DNA of 64,000 bases from Miscanthus floridulus (lineage: Eukaryota; Streptophyta; Magnoliopsida; Poales; Poaceae), in contig NC_089593.1 in the NCBI RefSeq assembly GCF_019320115.1, positions 32,382,536-32,446,535 of the forward strand. Reading direction: 5' to 3'. Position numbers and translations under genes: made by a program. Below are positions 1 through 9,990 of the stretch, one piece after another. The number at the start of each line of letters is the position of its first letter. Positions within the stretch are counted from its first letter, which is position 1. The notes beneath the pieces are model-generated. The model had not been told where the DNA came from. It searched no databases and saw nothing but the letters and a program-made list of their open reading frames with translations.

Positions 1-492
1 GGTAGCACACTCCAAGTGGTGAAGCAAATGAACATCATAACATGATGATGATGCCATGATGATGATCAAGTGCTTGGACTTGGAAAGAAGAAAGAGAAAA
101 ACAAAAAGCTCAAGGCAAAGGTATAAACAATAGGGGCTATTTTGTTTTGGTGATCAAGACACTTAGAGAGTGTGATCACATTTAGGTTTGATAGCCGTAC
201 TATTAAGAGGGGTGAAACTCGTATCAGAATGCGGTTATCAAAGTGCCACTAGATGTTCTAACTCATTGCATATGCATTTAGGATCTAGTGGAGTGCTAAC
301 ACCCTTGAAAATGTTTGTAAAAATACGCTAACACATGTGCACAAGGTGATACACTTGGTGGTTGGCACATTTGATCAAGGGTGGTGAAGTTTGGGAGCAA
401 GGGTAAGAAACTCCACCGGCGGAGTGTCCGCCCGTAGAGTGCGGACAGTCCGACGGTGCCACCGGCGCCCTAGACAGAAAAGAAGGAGGTCA

Positions 493-1704
493 CTGGATGT
501 AAAGAGTGCATTTCTCAATGGTTATATCAATGAAGAAGTATATGTTGAGCAACCTCCCGGTTTCAAAGATGACAAGAAGCCCAACCATGTGTACAAGTTG
601 AAGAAGGCATTGTATGGCTTGAAGCAAGCGCCTAGAGCTTGGTATAAGATATTGAGGGATTTCCTACTCTCTAAAGGGTTCATAATGGGCAAGGTTGATA
701 CCACTCTTTTCATCAAGAAGATTGGAAAAGACTTGTTTGTGTTGCAAATCTATGTTGATGACATCATATTTGGATCAACAAATCAAGATTTTTGTGATGA
801 GTTTGGAAAGATGATGGCTAATGAGTTTGAGATGTCCATGATTGGAGAGTTGAGTTACTTCCTTGGTTTTCAAATCAAGCAATTGAAGAATGGTACATTT
901 GTAAGTCAAGGCAAGTACATCAAGGACATGATCAAGAAGTTTGGCATGATTGATAGCAAAGTCATTAGCACACCAATGGGAACCAATGGCAACTTGGATA
1001 GTGATGCAAGTGGAAATATGGTGGATCAAAAGTTGTATCGGTCTATGATTGGAAGATTACTCTATGTGACCGCATCAAGGCCGGATATCATGTTTAGTGT
1101 ATGCATGTGTGCAAGATTTCAAGCCTCACCAAGAGAAAGTCATTTGAAGGCTACAAAGAGAATATTGAGGTACTTGAAGCATACACCAAATGTTAGTTTG
1201 TGGTATCCCAAAGGAGCAAAGTTTGAGCTAGTTGGTTACTTCGACTCGGATTATGCGGGATGCAAGGTTGAAAGGAAGGGCACCTCAGGCACATGTCAAT
1301 TGTTGGGAAGATCACTTGTTTCATGGTCATCAAAGAAGCAAAATAGTGTTGCATTATCAACCGCCGAAGCCGAATACATATCTACCGGTAGTTGTTGTGC
1401 ACAAGTACTTTAGATGAAGGCCACTTTGAGTGACTTTGGAATCAAGTTCAAGAAAGTGCCTTTGCTATGTGACAATGAGAGTGCAATCAAGCTAACCAAC
1501 AATCCGGTTCAACATACAAGAACAAAGCACATTGATGTCCGCCACCATTTCATAAGAGATCACCAACAAAAAGGGGACATTTGCATTGAGAGTGTAGGCA
1601 CCGAAGATCAACTTGCCGATATATTCACCAAGCCATTGGATGAGAAAAGGTTTTGCAAGCTAAGGAATGAGTTGAACATATTGGATTTCTCAAATATGTG
1701 TTGA
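493..1704 (+). pseudogene. copia reverse transcriptase-RNase H remnant fused to LTR sequence
   Basis: The reading frame 391-1413 begins in LTR sequence and enters reverse transcriptase at about codon 36, at the DVKSAFLNG motif. Visible motifs are YGLKQAPRAWY, the catalytic YVDD (about 752-763), and the RNase H segment with DSDYAGC and STAEAEY. A TAG stop at 1411-1413 interrupts the frame; the matching codon in element B (about 17093-17095) is TGG, so this is a single Trp-to-stop change. The frame reopens at 1414 and ends at 1704 with the conserved copia C-terminus (TKHIDVRHHFIRDH, ADIFTKPL). It lacks the N-terminal half of pol and cannot act on its own. Confidence 0.9.
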
Positions 1705-2432
1705 TGCACGCCCACTCATATGACATGCCTCTCCTTCGAGCAATCCAAGGTAAAAGTTGATTGGCATGACATACATCTTTGCTAAGGGGGAGAAATATCA
1801 TAAAGGAAAGAAAACATTAAGATATCTTGATGTATGATATAGGGGGAGAGATAGATATGACAAAGGAAGAGATAGATATGACAAAGGAAAGGGATCAATT
1901 AAAATTTTGAGCACACAAGTAGGGGGAGCAAGCTCATGAACTTGGATGATGCATTTGAATGTGCATTTCATGTGTTTGCTTGCATGGCATAAGTTCTAAA
2001 TTTAAAATATCCATGCTTGTATGATGTATGCTAGTTGTTAGATTGAATGATGAAATGAAAACTAGCATGCATAGGATATCCAGTGATTTTATTTCCAAAT
2101 ATTTCCAAGTGGTATTGAGCTAACCATGGTGCTAAGGATGGTATATTGGTGCACTCCGATTGGTATCATGCTTCAAAGGTCCATCTTTTATACCTTAGCA
2201 TCATTTGGTAGACATTGTCTCCTATATTTCCTATCTAAGCATATGTGCAAGCTACTATCCAAACTCTTAGCACATATGTAGGGGGAGTAATTGCTACCAT
2301 TTGGGGTTCATGAAACTTGTCCATATTCTTTTACACATGGTAAATATGCTTGGGCAAGCAACATGGATTCAATTGAATTTTATTTCATATCTTTGTATAA
2401 GGGTTGTCATCAATTACCAAAAAGGGGGAGAT

Positions 2433-4371
2433 TGAAAGCTCTAGTTTGGTTTTGGTGAATTGATGAAACCCTAAGTGCTAACCTAGTTTATCAAGTGATC
2501 ATGAGATAGGTAGCACACTCCAAGTGGTGAAGTAAATGAACATCATAACATGATGATGATGCCATGATGATGATCAAGTGCTTGGACTTGGAAAGAAGAA
2601 AGAGAAAAACAAAAAGCTCAAGGCAAAGGTATAAACAATAGGGGCTATTTTGTTTTGGTGATCAAGACACTTAGAGAGTGTGATCACATTTAGGTTTGAT
2701 AGCCATACTATTAAGAGGGGTGAAACTCGTATCGGAATGCGGTTATCAAAGTGCCACTAGATGTTCTAACTCATTGCATATGCATTTAGGATCTAGTGGA
2801 GTGCTAACACCCTTGAAAATGTTTGTAAAAATACGCTAACACATGTGCACAAGGTGATACACTTGGTGGTTGGCACATTTGATCAAGGGTGGTGAAGTTT
2901 GGGAGCAAGGGTAAGAAACTCCACCGGCGGAGTGTCCGCCCGTAGAGTGCGGACAGTCCGACGGTGCCACCGGCGCCCTAGACAGAAAAGAAGGAGGTCA
3001 CTGGAAGTGACCGGATGCTGGCCTCGGTTGGACCAACGCGTCCGGTCAGGTGTAGCAGCGAAGACGCTGGCGTCGGTCAAACGACCAGACGCTGGGTCGC
3101 TCTGTGACCGGACGCTGAAGGGCTGCGTCCGGTCGTGTTGTCGGTCAGCACAGTAAGAAGTCACAGTGTGACCGGACGCTGGCAGGGTCCGGTCAAGCAT
3201 GACCGAACGCGTTCGGACGGCAAAAATCGGTTTTGGAGCCTTATTGTAAACGACCGACGCTGGGTGTTCAGCGTCCGGTCAACTCAGGAGCAGTGTCCGG
3301 TCAAGGCAGATGACCGTTCTGTTGAAGTCGGGACACGTGGCTGACTACGAGCGACCAGACACTGGGGGCTCAGCGTCCGGTCAACTGACCGGAGCGTTCG
3401 GTCAGCCCGTGTTACGCCTAGTGAAGGGGTATAACGGCTCTATTTCGTGGGGGCTTCTATTTAAGCCCCATGGCTGGCTGTAGCTCACAACTCTTAGCCA
3501 TTTGCATTGACATAGCAACCTTGTGAGCTTAGCCAAAGCCCTCCCACTCATCTCCATCATTGATTCATCATCATAGTGAGATTGGGAGTGAATCCAAGTG
3601 CATTGCTTGAGTGATTGCATCTAGAGGCACTTGGTGTTCGTGTTTTGCTGCGGGATTCGCTTGTTACTCTTGGTGGTTGCCGCCACCTAGATGGCTTGGA
3701 GCAGCGAGGATCGTTGAGCGGAGGGTGGTGATTGTCTCCGGCTCCAATCGTGGTGATTGTGAGGGGTTCTTGACCTTTCCCCGGTGGAGCGCCAAAAGGT
3801 ACTCTAGTGGATTGCTCGTGGCTTGTGTGATCCTCATCTTGTGTTGGTTGTGCGGCACCCTATTGAGGGTTTGGCGTGTGAAGCCAATTAGCGCGTGAAC
3901 CTCCAAGTGAGTGAATCGCCACAACGAGGACTAGCTTGCCGGCAAGCAAGTGAACCTCGGTAAAAATCATTGTGTTCATCATTGATTCCGAGGTGATTGG
4001 TTTTCATTGTTATTCATCCTTGTGATTGATTAGTTCCTCCATCTACACGGCGGTATTATCTTCTTGATCACTCTCTTTACATTACCACAAACTAGTTGTC
4101 AAGCTCTTTTGTGTAGCTAGTTGTGAGAGCTTGCTTGCTTGGTTGGTGTGGCTCTTTAGTTAGCCTTTGAGAGCACACTAACATAGGGTAGTGTCATAGC
4201 TATTGTGTGAATAGTTACTATCTAAACTAGAATTGTGGTAGGTGGCTTGCATTTTGAGTAGGCTAGCGCAACACTTGCTTCGTCTCATAATTGTCTAATC
4301 ATTTTGTTAAGTGTTGTTGTAGAAATTTTTATTAGGCTATTCACCCCCCCTCTAGCCATTAGGACCTTTCA
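2433..4371 (+). repeat. complete 3' LTR of copia element A
   Basis: It starts TGAAAGCTCT right after the polypurine tract and ends CCTTTCA. A TATA-like TATTTAAG lies at about 3458. Positions 3000-3420 are GC-rich and carry many direct and inverted copies of GACCGGACGCTG-like words. The last 480 bp match 11565-12042 and 24919-25400, which are LTR ends of element B. The reading frames inside are not protein genes I recognise. Confidence 0.9.
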
Positions 4372-5289
4372 CCTAGCCCAGTGAAAGACTGCCCACGACC
4401 AGATGATGATAGCCATGTCCAAGAGGAGCCCTCTGAACTACCTAGCCCTATGAGAGACTACCCATAGCCAGATGATGATAGCCATGCCGAAGAGGAGCCC
4501 TCTGAGCAAACTCCCATATCCACCCACCCATAGAATAATGAAAGTTGCCGGTTAGTATTACCTTACAGATGTCTATCAATCAATTCATACTAGCTATTTG
4601 ATATCCATGTTACTTTTCTAACAATTTGAATGTATGAAAACTTTGTAGTACCATTACCGACAAGTGCGAGGAAGTCGAGGCCTCGAACTCGTGGAATTTT
4701 TCTTGACAAAATGAGCAAATCAATGGGAGGATTAAAAATGCCCATCTCTGTTGCTGAGGGGAACTGAAGGCCACATAATCTAGTGCAAGCTGCCAAGTTT
4801 GCCTCAGAGGTAGGTGTAGTAGTCAGGCATCAAATACCAATTTTGAGACATTGGAAACAATACAAGAAGCCCTCCAGTGTCATCCATTACAGGAATTTTG
4901 TGGAGAGGCTAACTGTATGTATGGGTATCCTCTCTTGACATTCAACTCTGCTTTGAGCAACTTTAACGGATTTACTTTTCATTCACTACTATGTGCAGTC
5001 AAGGCTGGACATTGATAAGGCTCACCCACCAACACAAGAAGTTTACTAGAATGTATTGTAGTGTGGGGTACGGTAGGCACACTACAGTTGAAGCAAACCT
5101 ACTTCAATGGCGTCCCTACTAATCAGATCCATATGACCTCTCTTGTCCCATGCATGAGCGATGCATAGTGGTGTGAACTTGTCGAGACTTGGTCTAGTGC
5201 TAAGAACAAGGTGTGTGTGAACCCATTGATTTCCTATCTTGTCTTGCTAAGGTCTACTTGTGCTGCAGTCTAACACAAATGAAGCTATA

Positions 5290-6240
5290 GGAAACATCTG
5301 AGACGAACAAGCAAAACCATGCAAAAGTGAAGTACCACTTGATGAGGACATCGCCAAGATGGAGTCGAGGACGACTCCAATTTGAGAAGGGGAGGATGAT
5401 GAGGACATCGCCACGCTGGACACACCGACGCCATGGTCTTCCCCAAGTTGCAATTCGTCCCCAACTCAGCTGCCACGTCGCCCTCGGATTCAGCAGACAC
5501 GTCATCACTGTTTCGGTCATAACTTTCTCATACGACATCGAAACGGGCCGTTCTTGGATGCGTTGGAAAGGGGACGACGACGCCGTCGTTTTGGATCTGG
5601 TCCCAGCTCCACAAGGTCCGTGGATCTTTCTGTGTGACCACGGCAAGGTGCTGCGTCACCTATTTGGGCCAACTTGGCCATGTATCGTGTCGGGCCTTAA
5701 GCCCAAGTTGTGGGCGCCCAACCCCTGGCCGTCCCCAGCCCTAGGTCGAGTCTTAGACTATAAACACAGCCGTCACCACTGCTACACAATTGGGTTTTGT
5801 TTAGAGTTTAGTTTTCCATCGAGAAACTGAATCGTTCATTGTAACTGTGGTGACAAATCCTTTTACAGTGATCCAGGGCCCCCGTTCTTGATCTCCTCCA
5901 CTGTGTCGATTAGTCCTTTGGAACCGAGTTCTTAAATCCTCTATTGATATTCACGTCATTCATAATTGCAATTTCAGATTGCGTGTTTTACCTTCTTGCT
6001 TGTGCTCTTCGATCCGCTTGCAGGAAAAGCCTTCTTGGTGAGGTCAATCAAGTTGTGCTTGGTTGATAACCAACAGAGCAGTGGTGTAACGGCTGCAGGG
6101 TTCGAATCGCGTCTGATTTGAAGCCAGATCGCCAACGTCAAGATCTCCACAAATCGAACTTACCGGCTACCTCTCGGAAGATCGGGCCTGTACTCATCAC
6201 CACTAGTCTATAGGATCTCGCTCCTATGTTGTCCAGATTC
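5290..6240 (+). mobile_element. probable LTR or solo LTR of a gypsy-type element inside the CACTA gene
   Basis: This block separates two parts of the CACTA protein gene. It carries GC-rich U3-like sequence, a TATA-like ACTATAAAC at about 5757 and a following TTG-rich leader, as in a retrotransposon LTR. The reading frame 5327-5830 has no recognisable domain. I could not fix the ends or a target duplication, so the borders are approximate. Confidence 0.4.
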
Positions 6241-6640
6241 AAACATTTGTAAGTGATGGTTGCGTTTTATTGTTACTCTTGCCTTTGTATAAATATAAAC
6301 AGAATTCATGTGCAATGTGAACAGAACAAGAACAAGAGGAAGGCCGCAGAACATGATCAAGGACTTGATGAACAACATGTTGATCTAGGACTTAAACAAC
6401 ATGGTCAACCTAATGAAGATGTTAATGCTATGGAAGTCTTCAAGGACTTCCATACTAGTACGAAAAAGGGCCTAAGCGTGCAAGAGTAGCAGTTGTAAGT
6501 ACCTTCATTTGCATTCCTTGAAATCTACTGAACCCATTGCCATAAAAGAAGGAAACGTGATAGGAGCCTAATGTGGCAACATCATTTAATTTTGTAGTTG
6601 TAATTTTACACCAATCAATATGGTACCTATACATTGTGCT

Positions 6641-8018
6641 TGTTGATGGTTGTTAATGTCAATCATAAACCATCAATATAACCTGCATCTATGCTAAATT
6701 CCATCACCAAACATAGGTCTAGGGGTATAAACTTATAAATTCCATAATTTTTGGTGAATCTGTGTTTGCAGGAGGATTTAATCAAAAAACTGGCAAGGTG
6801 GACCTATTTATCAGAGCAAATCATGTTTATCCGTGATGAAATCGATATAGGAAGACTCTAGAACCATCCAGAAGGCAACCCATCGAAGATCGAGCCGAGT
6901 GGCTGATAGGGGGGGCTGGCTAGCCCCACCCCTTAGCCAGCTGGCCTATGGACCCCACCTGTCGGTCTCTCCTTCGTATGTTGGTTCTCTACTGCCTCCT
7001 AGGTTCAGTCTATGCCGTTGTTTTAAGTCAGTTCATCCAACGGTGATTAAGGGAGTTGACGCTGGTCGATGACGTGGCAATGCCTTGCCCCCTACTCCAT
7101 CTCCCCTATATATAGCAGCCCCTACTCCCCACCCTGAGGCAATCCTGAAACCCTAATTCATATCCTCCTCATCAGGATCAGAGCCAACTCTCAAGATGTA
7201 GAAGTAGAATAGCTCTAGTTGAGAGTTAGGGAGAGTTAAGCCATGCTCAGGTTTTGGAGAAATCTTCGGAGGTCGGGTATATCTTTATAACTTACCTTTG
7301 CAAGACTTATGCTTTAATATAGTTATCTTCTCTATCTACTTTTATGCCTTTCATGTGATTGGTTAGTATAGTTCTCATATCATAGCATGGGATCTCCGCT
7401 CGCATCGAGTGCTCTAGTTATCATACGTGGCTAGAGTAGTAATCGATAGTATAGATATGGTGTCTAGACTATAGGTTATCTGAGATTGTGCCCAATCCTA
7501 TGGTTAGTTGTGGTAGCCAAAAGGTGACAGCTCTGTTAGGCCGTTGCAATCCACCATGTTCAGATTGGTGTTTGTAGAGATTTAGGCATCCTTCCCCCAA
7601 CTACACTTTCTCACCCCCCTTGAGAGTTGGAAAGGTACTGTTGCTCCAAAGTGTTATTGTGTGTGATCGCTATATCTACCCATGAATTAGTTATACCCTA
7701 TAGAACCAAAGTAATAGAGAAGTATTTAAGAACCTTGAAATCACCCATTGTCATCTCAATTTAGCTAAACTGCTCACTTATTTTACCATGGAATTCTCCT
7801 ATGTGTGTTATTATTCATAACTCTTATCATCATCAACACCTACCCCGCTTTAGTTCAGTTGGTCTACTAGTTAGTAGATACATGATGGTGAACTATCAAC
7901 TTCTTTAACCATTGTTTCCCTATGGATAAATATGATACCTTGGAATACTCCTAGGTGAAAGCTACAATGGTATCCGTGCGCTTGCGGATTTATCTGTGTG
8001 CGTTTAAAAATACTAACA
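6641..8018 (+). mobile_element. solo LTR of a gypsy retrotransposon
   Basis: It begins TGTTGATGGT and ends ATACTAACA (1,378 bp) with no internal retrotransposon sequence on either side. It is flanked by near-matching 5-bp target copies, GTGCT at 6636-6640 and GTGAT at 8019-8023. A CTATATATAG promoter core lies at about 7106. It is homologous, in inverse orientation, to the LTR at 10363-11564: compare the first 200 bp and the TATA/leader region. The CACTA gene continues on both sides, so it inserted into the CACTA and then lost its body by LTR-LTR recombination. Confidence 0.8.
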
Positions 8019-8799
8019 GTGATTATGTAATATCTATCGGTAGTAGGCTACAAAAGACCTATGCATTGTGCTTATGTAATCTCTATTAGCAGTCGTCTGA
8101 GGAAGTCCTATGCATTACTTGTTATGAATTAATCTCTTGGGTTTTCAGTTGAAGTCCTCTTACACTATCTGTAACCTAATGTTTTACTGATTGAATTTCG
8201 CAGGAAGCTATGGAAGCTATGCAAGCAAAACCTGTTGCTGATGGGCAGCAACCAATGACTAGTGCTGATGTTGTTTCCAAGGTCCTCTGCCTATACCGAG
8301 GCAAGCGCCCCTACTAGGCAAGCAGCAAAAACCTTTTTTGAAGAATGCTGGTATCCTGAGAAGCTCCACAAGAGCAGAAACATCGGCGGCGATGACACTT
8401 CAGGAGCAGCTTGCTGGTGAATAGGAAAGTACATCTGAGGTCATCAAACTAGTGGATGGACTGAAGGTGAGGACAGAAAAGGCCGAAATGGGGCTTGAGG
8501 AATTCAAGCAACAACAACAGGAGGAGTACAATAGGCTTTGTGAGCTAGTCTTGCGTTTAAGCTCTCCTGGTAATTAACTCTCATTCTTCAACTCCTGCGG
8601 CTTGATGCGATGAACATTTGTGGTCTGTTGTGTGGACGCATGTGATGGTTTGATGTTGTGATACTCTATCAGTGGTTCACTGCTAACATGTAAAATGTTA
8701 ATTGTGGTTATTTGTTTGCCAGGCTGAATTGTTATATATTCAATCTGTGCAATAGTGATGATCTTGAATCACTTCTATGACAAATTGATTGTACTCCAT

Positions 8800-9210
8800 G
8801 TGGTAGAACCAGAATAGGCTACATGATCAAATAAAAATGCGACACATGGAGGAACCGGTGCATGACATGTGAAATAGCCAGAGCACGACACATAGGCTAT
8901 TAAAAATCCGACACATGGTAGGATGTCATCAAGCCACGTGGCCGAATAAAAATGTGAAACATGGACAAATAGTGCCGTGATGTGTGGTCGAATAAGAAAT
9001 GGCCACGTGGACCAATCAAAATATGCCACATGGTCCAATGAAGAAGTGACACGTGATCCAACCGCAACACGACACGTGTGCCCATAAAAAACTGACATGT
9101 GGAGCAACAAGAACCCGACACGTGGTCTAGTAAGAACCTAAAACATGCAAGAACTAGAGAAGGCCACGTTGTTTAATAAGAAGGTGACACGTACCCGAAC
9201 CATCTCCAAT
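8800..9210 (+). repeat. sub-terminal repeat array of the CACTA element (CACGTG-rich)
   Basis: About a dozen degenerate units of 20-30 bp follow the pattern RCACRTGG-N-CCAAT/GAATAAAAA. Examples are at 8838, 8911, 8934, 9002, 9027, 9050, 9072, 9093 and 9118. Such sub-terminal motif arrays bind the element's own TNPA-like protein in En/Spm. The apparent reading frames on the minus strand across it are by-products of the repeat. Confidence 0.7.
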
Positions 9211-9289
9211 ACAACTGGCTATAGCATGTACACATGGAAAGCATCTCCAATGGAAGCACCCACCAGTGTGGCAACCCCCTGCCACGGAT

Positions 9290-9500
9290 GCCAAAATAGT
9301 TCTATGATGTTCTGTTTTCATCATAGATCAAGCCACTTCTATGATGATTTGCGAAAATCATCATAAAAGTTCAGGTATGACGCGACTTCTACGACGAATC
9401 ATTTTTTGTCATAAATTCGTCATAGAACTGAAATTATGATGAATTTGGCACCTTCAGTGATGAAAGTTATTCATCATAGAAGTGGATATTCCTAGTAGTG
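9290..9500 (+). repeat. CACTA right terminus with TTCATCATAGA-type repeats
   Basis: Direct and inverted copies of TCTATGATGA, TTCATCATAGA and TACGACGAAT occupy the last 200 bases. The terminus CCTAGTAGTG closes the element at 9500. The next three bases (GGA) would be the target duplication, but the left copy is outside the window. Confidence 0.8.
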
Positions 9501-9990
9501 GGAGGTGACAGCCCCGTCTATCCTCTGTTGTCCACCCCATGTGAGCAAGTTCTTAAATTGTAGGACCGTAGTCATGTCAATAAAGTTATCCTTTTGCGGA
9601 GCTCTACTGTCTAGCGGCGTCCTGAAGTGCACAAGAGTAGAGTTAGTCTTAATTATAGTTGGGTATATATACACTTTGATCCTATAATAAGAATGTCACA
9701 GGAATCTACCTCACCCGTTGTTCTCCCGAGTTGACTAGTTTACATTATCTTAGTGATCTATCCCCTGAGTGTCATTATGCTTAATTCCTATCAATACATT
9801 TATGCTCTGCTATAGCTATGCAAGTATGTTGATTAGTAATTACCACTTTGTTATCCAATAATCTTTACTCCATTATTTCCCTGTGGTAAAATATAAATAA
9901 CGATACCTGGAATACTCTCGGTAAAATGCTACAATGATATTCTATGCGCTTGTGGAATCCTTCATATTCCATTAGCACTTATAAATAACA
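9501..9990 (+). mobile_element. LTR-like fragment, plus orientation
   Basis: The second half (about 9760-9990) resembles the 3' part of the solo LTR at 6641-8018: both have TGATACCTTGGAATACTC-like text, then CTACAATG and GCGCTTG. No coding frame is recognisable. It meets minus-strand gypsy sequence at about 9990, so this is a rearranged junction between two gypsy pieces. Confidence 0.4.

Larger units (their letters stand above)
1..4371 (+). mobile_element. Ty1/copia LTR retrotransposon A, internally deleted (5' end outside window)
   Basis: Positions 1-496 repeat 2509-3004 almost exactly (about three mismatches seen: T at 2521, A at 2704, G at 2734). They are therefore the remains of the 5' LTR, starting about 76 bases into it. 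The 3' LTR is complete at 2433-4371 (1,939 bp, TG...CA). Between them lies only the reverse transcriptase and RNase H end of pol (about 493-1704) and about 730 bp of non-coding 3' sequence with short GGGGGAG tracts. A polypurine tract (AAAGGGGGAGAT) sits just before 2433. LTR promoter, primer site, gag, protease and integrase are missing. Long LTRs and the long 3' non-coding part suggest the SIRE/Maximus lineage; the lineage call is inference. Confidence 0.9.
4372..8577 (+). pseudogene. CACTA-associated transposase-type protein (Ptta/En/Spm), broken
   Basis: Scattered exon-like blocks translate to the protein commonly found with grass CACTA elements. At 4372-4509 two acidic repeats of about 69 bp lie in tandem (4372-4440 and 4441-4509). 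At about 4645-4915 there is a block with LDKMSKSMGG and QAAKFASEVG. At about 5095-5215 there is KQTYFNGVPTNQ and ELVETWSSAKNK. At 6300-6490 there is VFKDFHTSTKKG. At 8205-8577 a charged, coiled-coil-like C-terminus ends in the LCELVLRLSSPGN segment. In-frame stops interrupt the blocks (for example after AEGN near 4768 and after LTRSMSDA near 5168), and two LTR inserts split the gene. It is not functional. The exact role of this second CACTA protein (DNA binding to sub-ends) is inferred from the En/Spm family. Confidence 0.7.
4372..9500 (+). mobile_element. CACTA (En/Spm) transposon, 3' portion, with nested insertions
   Basis: The right end is clear: the sequence ends CCTAGTAGTG at 9500, the complement of a CACTACTAGG terminus. 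The 200 bases before it are filled with TTCATCATAGA/TCTATGATGAA words typical of CACTA sub-ends. The left end is not in the window; copia element A abuts at 4372 and probably inserted into it. Inside are remains of a CACTA-associated protein gene, a probable LTR near 5290-6240, a solo gypsy LTR at 6641-8018, and a sub-terminal repeat array at about 8800-9200. Confidence 0.8.

Noticed and set aside
2883..3200. Arginine/Asp-rich frames in the LTR
   Set aside because: Repeated GACCGGACGC words produce them in several frames; they have no counterpart in element B.
8775..9121. Minus-strand frames of 111 and 73 codons
   Set aside because: They arise from the CACTA sub-terminal repeat units; the peptide merely repeats the DNA unit.
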